Assembly (NCBI GenBank): GCA_016210785.1
Contig: JACQTN010000461.1
Location: 1 to 8,057 of the forward strand
DNA length: 8,057 bases
DNA from: Armatimonadota bacterium
Lineage (GTDB): Bacteria; Sysuimicrobiota; Sysuimicrobiia; Sysuimicrobiales; JACQTN01
Direction of reading: 5' to 3'
The position numbers and the translations under genes were made by a program. Positions 1 through 5,382 of this stretch are shown piece by piece. Under the pieces are notes generated by a model that was given only the letters and a program-made list of their open reading frames with translations, did not search any database and was not told the DNA's origin. How positions within the stretch are numbered: the first letter of the stretch is position 1; each line of letters opens with the position of its first letter.

Positions 1-37
1 GCTGATGCTCGGCCTCAGCCAAGCTGGGCCTGCGCAT
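1..37 (-). CDS. Possible 5' end of a further gene, cut by the window edge
   Basis: An ATG on the minus strand, 26 nt after the stop of the 595-residue membrane protein gene, opens a frame that runs off the window after 12 codons (MRRPSLAEAEHQ). Third codon positions are mostly G or C, as in the neighbouring genes, and the short spacing would fit an operon. There is no convincing ribosome binding site just upstream, and other frames are also open over so short a stretch, so this is only a candidate. No function can be assigned from 12 residues. Confidence 0.22.
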   Translation of the reverse strand, partial: MRRPSLAEAEHQ

Positions 38-63
38 GAATGCCGCACGACCAAGACGCGCTC

Positions 64-1851
64 CTAGCGGGTGGGCAGCGGCACCAGCAACACTTGCGCC
101 CGCACCGAAGAGGCGCCGCCCTCGATCTTTGTGATCAGGCGGGAGTCGTCGAGGGTGCCGATCAGCCACGGCACGTCCTGTTCGATTATAGCATCGGCCC
201 TCAGACGGGAAAAGACCCAGCGGCGCAGCGGGTCTGCCATCGCGTCGTCAGGACTCGCCCACCGTCCGGGGTCCAGCCGGTGGGTCGATTGCCCGGGCGG
301 CACGGTTGCCAGGCGCTGCACCTGTCCACGAAAGTACACGAAGGCCTCGCCCACCGCCGCGTCCGCCCTGCGCTCGATGACGACGGTGAGCGCGTCGGGA
401 GTCTCGCGGCTTACCCCGCGCGCCGGCGCGGAAATCACGCCCGAGGCCTCCAGCGTGGGATGCGCCGCACCGCGCACCGCAGCCCCACTCACCTGGACCG
501 CGTCGGACCCACCCTCGATCACCGTGCCCGACGTCGGTCCCAGCGGCCGGATCGCCAGCACCCCGCCGGCCGCGCGCAGGCGGAAGGCCTGTCCGTACGG
601 CGCCAGCACGCGCAGGAATGCGGTCGCCCGGGCTGCGTCGCCACCCGGCGCCGCCTCTACCAGGGTCATCTCCACCAGGGCCATGGTCCCCGCCCTCACC
701 TGCCAGGCCACCATGCCGAAGCCCCACGTGGCGAGCGCAAGCCCGGCGCCGAACAGCACCCACCAGGCCGGCCCGCGGCGCAGGAGGCGGCCGGCCACAC
801 GCGCGCCCGCGATGTAAATCAGAAGCCACAGCCCGGCCTGCAGGTGGAGGCGCGCCGGGATGGGGTGCGAGGTCGGGATGATGGACGTGATCTCGGGTCC
901 CGCCACGGGCCGGTGTGGTCCCGACGCCAGCAGGTCCCGCCAGAGCCGGGACCGGCCGGTCCAGCGGGCCAGCACAGGGTCGCGGTCGTCGAACGTCCAG
1001 GCCACGACCCTGCCCCACCCGTGCCGGCGCTCAACGATGAGAGGAACGCCCGCCTCGGACACCGCGGCCGTCGCCGCCCCGGAAAGGTTCGCCTGCGCCG
1101 CCGGGAGGGGACTCGTGATCTGCCCGCCGAAGCGTCCGGCCAGGGTCGCGCCGCCCACCTGGACCGTGCGGCCTGTGGTCGCCACCGGACGCAGTGCCTC
1201 CGGCAGGGCCTGCACGGCCAGCCCTCCTCCCTCGCCCACCGCCAGCAGCACCCGGCCGCCGAGAGCGACCCACTGTTCCACCGCACGGCGCTGCGCCGGA
1301 TCGAGCCGGCGTGGCGAGAGGTCGCGGAGCACCAGCCAGGATACCCCCTCGTACTCCGCCCAGGAGCGGGGCAGGCCGTCCTCTTCCAGGTAGGCGACGC
1401 GCACGCCGGGCAGTTCCGCCAGGGGACCATGCCCCGCCTGCTCGCGCACCACCACCAGCACCAGCATCTCCCCCCGGGTGGGTATCACCTCAGTGCGGGC
1501 CACTTCGACCTCGTCTCGCAGGGCGCGCACCACGAGCGGCCAGCGCGGATCGGGATACGGCACCGCCAGCGCCAGATGGGCCGCGACGCCTGGCCGCGCG
1601 TGGACCTTCCTTATATAGCGAGTCACCGCGGGGCCTTCCAGCCTGCCCCCCTCGCGGACCTCGACTGAGACGATGCCGTCCAGATCGGCGGACACATTGA
1701 GCGTGACGGCCAGCGGCAGCCAGGCACCGGGCCGGGCCAGGCCGGCAAAGCCAGCCCTGACGTGCAGTTCCGCCGCAGGGGGCGACGCGGCTTGCACGCG
1801 CGCGACGAGCCCCAGCAGGACGAGCAGACCCCACAGAAACATGCGGGGCAT
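64..1851 (-). CDS. Secreted/membrane protein of unknown function with glutamine-amidotransferase-like region (595 aa)
   Basis: I do not recognise this as a named gene. The chosen start (MPRMFLWGLL) puts a signal peptide at residues 1-22: a basic tip, a hydrophobic run of Leu/Val, then AQAAS-like small residues for cleavage (VQAAS). Residues about 25-125 look like a beta-rich extracytoplasmic domain. Residues about 129-310 resemble the class I glutamine-amidotransferase-like fold of bacterial membrane proteins (LVLRDLSPRRLDP, VEQWVALGGRVLLAVGEGG, GWGRVVAWTFDDRDP). I see no Cys-His-Glu catalytic triad, so it is probably non-catalytic. Two transmembrane helices follow (about 341-357 and 363-384, rich in Trp, Leu, Ala), then a C-terminal beta-rich domain of about 200 residues. 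The frame stays open upstream to 2136, but that stretch overlaps fmdB and is low-complexity Pro/Ser/Arg, so it was excluded. The gene lies 46 nt after fmdB and is probably co-transcribed with it. A role at the cell surface is inference from topology. An ATG three codons later (1842) is an alternative start. Confidence 0.8.
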   Translation of the reverse strand: MPRMFLWGLLVLLGLVARVQAASPPAAELHVRAGFAGLARPGAWLPLAVTLNVSADLDGIVSVEVREGGRLEGPAVTRYIRKVHARPGVAAHLALAVPYPDPRWPLVVRALRDEVEVARTEVIPTRGEMLVLVVVREQAGHGPLAELPGVRVAYLEEDGLPRSWAEYEGVSWLVLRDLSPRRLDPAQRRAVEQWVALGGRVLLAVGEGGGLAVQALPEALRPVATTGRTVQVGGATLAGRFGGQITSPLPAAQANLSGAATAAVSEAGVPLIVERRHGWGRVVAWTFDDRDPVLARWTGRSRLWRDLLASGPHRPVAGPEITSIIPTSHPIPARLHLQAGLWLLIYIAGARVAGRLLRRGPAWWVLFGAGLALATWGFGMVAWQVRAGTMALVEMTLVEAAPGGDAARATAFLRVLAPYGQAFRLRAAGGVLAIRPLGPTSGTVIEGGSDAVQVSGAAVRGAAHPTLEASGVISAPARGVSRETPDALTVVIERRADAAVGEAFVYFRGQVQRLATVPPGQSTHRLDPGRWASPDDAMADPLRRWVFSRLRADAIIEQDVPWLIGTLDDSRLITKIEGGASSVRAQVLLVPLPTR

Positions 1852-1870
1852 GGCCGGGCCGCCATGCCCC
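1845..1870 (-). promoter_or_regulatory. Hairpin covering the start codon of the 595-aa membrane protein gene
   Basis: A perfect 10-bp inverted repeat (GGGGCATGGC and GCCATGCCCC, loop of 6 nt) spans the end of the fmdB intergenic gap and includes the proposed ATG at 1851. In the mRNA the start codon would be paired. No good Shine-Dalgarno sequence stands next to it. The pairing is visible in the sequence. That it limits translation, or couples it to passage of ribosomes from fmdB, is inference. Confidence 0.45.
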
Positions 1871-1897
1871 GATGCTGCGTTTCCCGAACGCCAGAAC

Positions 1898-2179
1898 CTA
1901 GCTTGACTTGGACGCCGACTCGCCCGCCTTGGCCTTGCCGTCGCCGGACTTGGAGTCGGAGGCGGTGGGCTTGGCGCCGCCCCCGTCGCTGGGGGCGGAA
2001 TTTTTCCGGTAGTCGGTGGCGTGGAACCCCGAGCCCTTGAAGATGATCCCCACCGGGGAGAAGACCCGGCGGACGGACCCACCGCACTGTTCGCACGTGG
2101 ACACAGGGGCATCGGAGACCTGCTGGTAGACCTCAAACTGGTGCCCGCACTTGGTGCAGCGATACTCGTAGATAGGCAT
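1898..2179 (-). CDS. FmdB-family zinc-ribbon protein (93 aa)
   Basis: This small cytoplasmic protein belongs to the FmdB/CxxC_CxxC_SSSS regulatory-type zinc-ribbon family. The N-terminus MPIYEYRCTKCGHQFEV is diagnostic. Two CxxC pairs (C8/C11 and C29/C32) would hold one zinc ion, followed by the family signature VFSPVGIIFKGSGFHATDYR (about 39-58). Residues 59-93 form a low-complexity, Ser/Gly/Lys-rich, probably disordered tail, common in this family. The family is named after a protein linked to formamidase/amidase regulation, but the biochemical role of most members is unknown, so fmdB is used here only as a family label. The ATG has a purine-rich stretch (AGGGGGA) upstream and its own promoter. 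The membrane protein gene follows after 46 nt. Length is normal for the family. Confidence 0.92.
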   Translation of the reverse strand: MPIYEYRCTKCGHQFEVYQQVSDAPVSTCEQCGGSVRRVFSPVGIIFKGSGFHATDYRKNSAPSDGGGAKPTASDSKSGDGKAKAGESASKSS

Positions 2180-2218
2180 TTGTCAAGTCCCCCTGAGCAC
2201 CTTCCCTTAGCCTAGATT

Positions 2219-2246
2219 ATTGTAGCGGCGCCGCCCGGTATGTCAA
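2219..2246 (-). promoter_or_regulatory. Sigma70-type promoter of fmdB
   Basis: A perfect -35 box TTGACA (2246 to 2241) and a -10 box TACAAT (2224 to 2219) are separated by 16 nt. Transcription would begin near 2212, giving a leader of about 33 nt before the fmdB start at 2179. The promoter lies in the gap between the lipoprotein gene and fmdB and makes fmdB plus the membrane protein gene a separate transcription unit. Confidence 0.72.
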
Positions 2247-2250
2247 GGAT

Positions 2251-2271
2251 GGGGGGGTGGGGCGGGTGGGG
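2251..2271 (+). other. G-quadruplex-capable tract
   Basis: Four runs of at least three guanines (7, 4, 3 and 4) are separated by single bases T, C and T on the plus strand, which is the most stable class of intramolecular G-quadruplex motif. It sits between the stop codon of the lipoprotein gene (2280) and the fmdB -35 box (2246), on the template strand for leftward transcription. The motif is directly visible. Folding or any effect on transcription is inference. Confidence 0.6.
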
Positions 2272-2279
2272 CACAAGCA

Positions 2280-3344
2280 TCAGCGTCGCTCGAGGCGGGC
2301 CACCCAGACCGGCCCCGTGAAGCTCCCCGTGTTGGTACCGAAGGCGATCTGCCGGCCGTCGGGTGCCCACACCAGCGAAAGCGCGATGTGGGGATCGGGA
2401 AACTCCATCCGGTAGTGCGCGATCCTCGCCCGGGCGCGGCCGCTGGCGTCGGCCATCCAGATCTCCGCATTGGCTTCGTCCCGCACGACGGCGTACGCGA
2501 TCTTGTCTGCCTGGGGCGCCCAGGTCAGGGCGGCCACGCGGCCGGCGGCCGGGACCATGATGCGCGCAACGCTCCCGTCCGTGCGCATGCCCCTGATGTC
2601 CCCGCGCACCTCGTCGCCGGCGGTGGCCACGAAGGCCATGTCGCGGCCGTTGGGCGCCAGGGAGACCATCGCCGCGCTGTCCGGGATGAGCGGCAACCGG
2701 ACGCGGTCGGGATACGCGATGCGGACGCGCCAGGCCTCGCCGACGCCCGGCGAGCCTGCCGCGGCTGTGGTGTAAAAGAGGTAGAGGTTGTCCGGGAACC
2801 ACTGCAGGGTGCGCACCGCCGCCCCGGCGCCGCTCTCCACGACCAGCTTGCGGTATCCGCCGTCGCGGCTGGCGAGCCACACCTGGGCGCGGCTCTCCGC
2901 GGGCGCATCCGGGAGCACCGACACAGCCATGCGGTCGCTGCCAGGCGCCCACGCCACGCCGGTGGCCAGGCCGGGCAGGGGCACGGCCCTCAGCGCGGAG
3001 CCATCGGGCTTCACGGTGAACAGCCGGCCACGGTCGACGTAGGCGAGGAGATCCAGGGCGCGCGACCAAGAGACGGAGGTAACGGTGCCGGCGGCCGCCA
3101 CGAACTGTTCTGCCCGGTCCGCCACGCCGACGGTCCACACCCCTCCCTGCGTGCCAAAGGAGAGGCGGAGGCTATCCGGCGACCAGGCGGCGGCGCTGAG
3201 CGCCACCCGCTCGCTCAGGCGGAAGACGCGGTCAACCCGCAGGGCCTCGACGCTCTCCGGCCCCGCCCGACGCTCGACGCGGCAGCCGGAGAGCAGGAGG
3301 GCGGCGGCGGCGCAGCACAGGACACACCAGACGCGCGGGCGCAT
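2280..3344 (-). CDS. Lipoprotein with seven-bladed TolB/WD40-like beta-propeller (354 aa)
   Basis: A predicted exported lipoprotein. Residues 1-21 form a type II signal peptide with a lipobox ending in LLLSGC, so Cys21 is the likely lipidated residue and the mature protein should be anchored to the outer face of the membrane. The rest is a beta-propeller of the TolB/PD40 type. The repeat core W-x-P-x(4)-[IL]-x-[FY] recurs about seven times, near residues 54 (WSPDSLRLSFG), 93, 132 (WAPGSDRMAV), 182, 229, 275 (WAPQADKIAY) and 326 (WAPDGRQIAFG), which fits seven blades. Such propellers usually bind proteins or ligands and no catalytic motif is seen, so no specific role is assigned. The frame is open upstream to 3491, but the ATG at 3344 is preferred: it begins the signal peptide and has GAGGGG just upstream. 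It is not a TolB orthologue by context: no tolA, pal or tolQR lies nearby. Confidence 0.85.
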   Translation of the reverse strand: MRPRVWCVLCCAAAALLLSGCRVERRAGPESVEALRVDRVFRLSERVALSAAAWSPDSLRLSFGTQGGVWTVGVADRAEQFVAAAGTVTSVSWSRALDLLAYVDRGRLFTVKPDGSALRAVPLPGLATGVAWAPGSDRMAVSVLPDAPAESRAQVWLASRDGGYRKLVVESGAGAAVRTLQWFPDNLYLFYTTAAAGSPGVGEAWRVRIAYPDRVRLPLIPDSAAMVSLAPNGRDMAFVATAGDEVRGDIRGMRTDGSVARIMVPAAGRVAALTWAPQADKIAYAVVRDEANAEIWMADASGRARARIAHYRMEFPDPHIALSLVWAPDGRQIAFGTNTGSFTGPVWVARLERR

Positions 3345-3357
3345 GCCCCTCAGGATA

Positions 3358-3457
3358 CCTCTTACCCCTCTCCCGTACGGGGAGAGGCCAGAAGCTGCGT
3401 GGGCGGTGCCAAACCCCGTCTCACCTTGCATGGGAGTAGCGGTCCAGGGTGAGGGGG
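3358..3457 (-). repeat. Interrupted copy of a short intergenic repeat
   Basis: On the minus strand this begins CCCCCTCACCCT, continues after an insert of roughly 55 nt with a CCTCTCCC/GGGAGAGG hairpin (arms 3380-3387 and 3367-3374), and ends AAGAGG. The same blocks in the same order, without the insert, occur at 6061-6103. It lies just before the start of the lipoprotein gene. The kind of element is inferred from two copies only. Confidence 0.55.
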
Positions 3458-3504
3458 ACGCCACGCAGGGGCTGAGGCGGTTCCTGGACACGCTCGCAAC
3501 AGGA

Positions 3505-3549
3505 CGGTCCCGCCCCGTGAACTCGTCGCGACTTCACGGGGCAGGACCG
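3505..3549 (-). terminator. 17-bp hairpin after the SAM synthetase gene, probable terminator
   Basis: Arms 3549-3533 and 3521-3505 pair over 17 bp with an 11-nt loop, starting 15 nt after the metK-equivalent stop codon. The one imperfect position is a G-U wobble in the leftward transcript but a C-A mismatch in the rightward one, so the structure suits leftward RNA. It lacks a U-tract (next bases TCCTGTTGC), so it is either a weak or factor-assisted terminator or an mRNA 3'-end stabiliser. Confidence 0.55.
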
Positions 3550-3564
3550 GATGTCATGCACGGG

Positions 3565-4785
3565 CTAACAGACCGGATACTTGCCTTCCGACAGCTCGCG
3601 CGTCAGCCGGTGGATGTCGGCCAGTTCCCGGTCGAGGATGTCCCGCACCTGGCTGAGCACGCGCTCCCGCCGGGCGCCCTTCTCGAGGATGATCGCCGCG
3701 GACGCGATCTTGGGCTGATCGATGGGGGCGCCGATCCGGCTGCACATCGACACGTACACCTCGCGGACCTTGCCGTGCAGCTCTTCGTAGACCTTCTGCG
3801 CCACTTGGTGGGTCAGGATCGTGTAGATCTTCCCCACGTGGGAGACCGGGTTCTTGCCGGCCGCCGCCTCGGTCCCCATCGGCCGGTTGACGGCGATCAG
3901 GCCGTTGACGCGGTTCCCCCGGCCGATCTGGCCGCTGTCGCCGGACTCCGCGGAGGTGCCCAGCACGGAGAGATACATCCCGCCCAGGCCGCGGCCGGGC
4001 TCGTCGAGGTGGTTCACGGCGAGCGAGATCGGCATCGTGCACCGGGTGCGCAGGTGCGCCTCCGCGGCCTCGGTGAGCTCGCGCTTGCGCCGGAAGTAGG
4101 TCGCCTCGCTGTCGATGAAACGGTCCACGAACGCCACGGCCACCGTGAGCGCCAGGCTCTTCCCCTGGCGGAAGCCCATCACCTTGATGTCCTCGCCCGC
4201 CTCCGGGAACTTCGCCTTGAACTCGCGGGAGTTCAGGAAGCGCTCGGTCTCCTTCACCGTCCGCTCCGTCTCCGACAGCGGGGCGTAGCCCACGGCGGCC
4301 GAGGTATCATTGGCCACCACCACGTCGCGGCTGAAGATGTCCACCAGCTCCGGCGACCCGGGCTTGATCTCCACGCGGTACCGCACGTGCGCCTCGGGGT
4401 CGACGAAGCGGAGGTTCTCGCGGATCCACCGCTTGGCCGTCTCCACGGCGATCTCCGCCACGGGCACCTCCTTGCCGTTGGCGGAGTAGGTAGCGCGGTC
4501 GCCGAAGATGAGCAGCATCGGATCCTTCACCGTGCCGCCGCCCAGCCGGACCTCGGTCTCCCCGGCAACCAGGAACGCCTTGTCGATGTTGTGGTGCAGG
4601 ATGTGTCCGAACCGCTCATGGTAGGCCTTGCAGAGATTGATCGACACACGCTCCATGATGGAATCGCAGATCGAGTCGGGATGGCCGATCCCCTTGCGCT
4701 CGACGATCTCGATCTCCTGATCGGCCACCGAAACCGACTGCAGCGTCCCCACGACGATGTTCCTCTCCACCAAGGTCTTCTGCAT
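3565..4785 (-). CDS. S-adenosylmethionine synthetase, archaeal-type family (406 aa)
   Basis: Methionine adenosyltransferase (EC 2.5.1.6) makes S-adenosylmethionine from methionine and ATP in the cytoplasm, releasing phosphate and pyrophosphate. The sequence belongs to the divergent archaeal family (Pfam AdoMet_Synthase, PF01941), not to bacterial MetK. Visible signatures are ERKGIGHPDSICDSIME (30-45, substrate-binding region corresponding to bacterial GHPDK), HHNIDKAFLVAGE (64-76), KDPMLLIFGDRAT (87-99), VVANDTSAAVGYAPL (156-170), HLDEPGRGLGGMYLSVLGTS (259-278), SGDSGQIGRGNRVNGL (281-296) and RPMGTEAAAGKNPVSHVGK (301-319). About 400 residues is full length for this family. The ATG at 4785 is chosen over an upstream GTG (4827) because AGAGGAGGG lies at ideal spacing and the protein then begins like its relatives. 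The gene stands alone behind its own promoter and a SAM-I riboswitch, which independently supports the assignment. No internal damage is seen. Confidence 0.95.
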   Translation of the reverse strand: MQKTLVERNIVVGTLQSVSVADQEIEIVERKGIGHPDSICDSIMERVSINLCKAYHERFGHILHHNIDKAFLVAGETEVRLGGGTVKDPMLLIFGDRATYSANGKEVPVAEIAVETAKRWIRENLRFVDPEAHVRYRVEIKPGSPELVDIFSRDVVVANDTSAAVGYAPLSETERTVKETERFLNSREFKAKFPEAGEDIKVMGFRQGKSLALTVAVAFVDRFIDSEATYFRRKRELTEAAEAHLRTRCTMPISLAVNHLDEPGRGLGGMYLSVLGTSAESGDSGQIGRGNRVNGLIAVNRPMGTEAAAGKNPVSHVGKIYTILTHQVAQKVYEELHGKVREVYVSMCSRIGAPIDQPKIASAAIILEKGARRERVLSQVRDILDRELADIHRLTRELSEGKYPVC

Positions 4786-4943
4786 CGCCAGCCCTCCTCT
4801 ATCCTCGCGTGAAGATTTGCCGGTCACCGGCGGTGCGGCACGTTCTACGCCTGTGCAAGGTGTCCACCTCTACCGCACTCACCGGCCCGTTCGACGTATC
4901 TACAAGGTGCTTCACTCTGCCGCGCTCGCCGTACTCACGGCGC
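4786..4943 (-). other. Untranslated leader between riboswitch terminator and SAM synthetase start
   Basis: A 158-nt stretch with no convincing open reading frame. It can form several small stems: GCCGT/ACGGC just after the terminator, GTGCGG/CCGCAC (4833-4838 with 4873-4878) enclosing AGGT/ACCT (4858-4861 with 4866-4869), and the 13-nt palindrome GCCGGTGACCGGC at about 4819-4831. Its last bases hold the ribosome binding site AGAGGAGGG for the gene at 4785. I recognise no second riboswitch class in it. Confidence 0.5.
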
Positions 4944-4974
4944 AAAAAAACCCCTCCAATTCCTCGGAGGGGTT
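4944..4974 (-). terminator. Intrinsic terminator of the SAM-I riboswitch
   Basis: On the minus strand AACCCCTCC pairs perfectly with GGAGGGGTT (9 bp, 8-nt loop GAGGAATT), and the transcript continues directly into a run of T. It lies 21 nt after the aptamer and 158 nt before the start codon, so it is a premature terminator. Its loop and 3' arm contain GGAATTGGA (4963 to 4955), the exact complement of aptamer bases 5014 to 5006. Pairing between them would destroy the terminator when SAM is absent. Confidence 0.92.
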
Positions 4975-4995
4975 GCCTGACGGCAATCCATCTTG

Positions 4996-5150
4996 CTTAT
5001 CTCTCGGAATTGGATTTTCACCCCAGGAATTCCGCCAGCGAATTCCTGGGGACCCCGGATTCCGCGGGAGTTGGCACCAGCGTCCGGCGGCGGCCGGCCA
5101 GGTTGCCGGGCGTCATTGGGCCCGTCCCTCAGCCACTCTGGATAAGAGAA
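4996..5150 (-). promoter_or_regulatory. SAM-I (S-box) riboswitch aptamer
   Basis: This metabolite-binding leader RNA senses S-adenosylmethionine and turns off the downstream SAM synthetase gene by transcription termination. Conserved blocks in order are: CTCTTATC then CAGAG (5148 to 5136), GAGGGACGGGCCCAATGA (5130 to 5113), CCCGGCAACC (5110 to 5101), GGTGCCAACTCC (5078 to 5067) and, at the end, GAGAGATAAG (5005 to 4996). Helix P1 is CTTATC (5146-5141) with GATAAG (5001-4996). The basal P4 helix is CGGAAT (5064-5059) with ATTCCG (5010-5005). The variable P3 arm is GC-rich. P4 carries an unusually long extra stem, a perfect 12-bp repeat CCCCAGGAATTC/GAATTCCTGGGG (5051-5040 with 5032-5021). The expression platform is the terminator that follows. 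The match to the S-box consensus is strong by eye. Confidence 0.95.
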
Positions 5151-5189
5151 TCCAGCGTATTCAGTTGTGACAGCTTGTTACAGCCTGGA

Positions 5190-5218
5190 ACTATAGCACA
5201 GGGTGTCCGGCGTGTCAA
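5190..5218 (-). promoter_or_regulatory. Strong sigma70-type promoter of the riboswitch/SAM synthetase unit
   Basis: The -35 box TTGACA (5218 to 5213) and -10 box TATAGT (5195 to 5190) are separated by exactly 17 nt, and a TGC precedes the -10 box, giving an extended -10 element. Transcription would start near 5183, about 33 nt before the aptamer. A near-consensus, apparently constitutive promoter fits a gene whose control is exerted by the riboswitch. Confidence 0.88.
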
Positions 5219-5286
5219 ATCATGCTCGCGCCCTTGTGGACGTTCCGTGATTATGTCCTCCCCCTCCGGGGGCGAATCTCGAACGC

Positions 5287-5382
5287 ATGAATGGGGAGAC
5301 GATCACCTTGACGCCACGTGCCCAGCAGCGCCTCATCGTCCTCAACGCCCTCGAACGCGGCGAGCTTCTCATGGCCGAGGCC
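5287..5382 (+). pseudogene. Transposase N-terminal relic (ISNCY-like helix-turn-helix)
   Basis: The plus strand begins an ATG frame reading NGETITLTPRAQQRL followed by IVLNALERGELLMAEA, which resembles the first 32 residues of transposases with an N-terminal helix-turn-helix, ISNCY-like, whose relatives continue with an AAELLGLS-type motif. Here the similarity stops at about 5382 and the following bases are the antisense of the rhomboid gene 3' end (Gly/Pro-rich, no domain). No DDE catalytic region or complete terminal repeats are present, so the element is a truncated remnant. A small hairpin CCCCC/GGGGG (5260-5272) just upstream may belong to the old element end. Assignment is from remembered family resemblance over a short stretch. 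Confidence 0.5.

Noticed and set aside
40..1668. Long plus-strand open frame (542 codons)
   Set aside because: It lies wholly opposite the 595-aa membrane protein, which has a signal peptide, transmembrane helices and domain-like composition. The plus-strand product is Arg/Pro/Gly/His-rich with no motif, as expected of antisense to GC-rich coding DNA.
2180..2185. TTGACA immediately before the fmdB start codon, as a possible -35 box
   Set aside because: No matching -10 box stands 16-18 nt downstream in a useful position and it would start transcription inside fmdB. The TTGACA/TACAAT pair at 2246-2219 is the better promoter.
3085..4812. Long plus-strand open frame (575 codons)
   Set aside because: It is antisense to the SAM synthetase and part of the lipoprotein gene. 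Its translation has no recognisable domain and would cross the terminator hairpin region.
4940..5220. T-box leader as the explanation of the terminator upstream of the SAM synthetase
   Set aside because: There is no T-box antiterminator sequence (AGGGTGGNACCGCG-like), whereas all SAM-I blocks are present in order.
5220..5372. Fifty-codon minus-strand frame starting in an ATGA overlap with the rhomboid stop
   Set aside because: The arrangement is operon-like, but the product is Arg-rich with no motif, overlaps the transposase relic on the other strand and ends next to the SAM synthetase promoter. Antisense of the relic explains it better.
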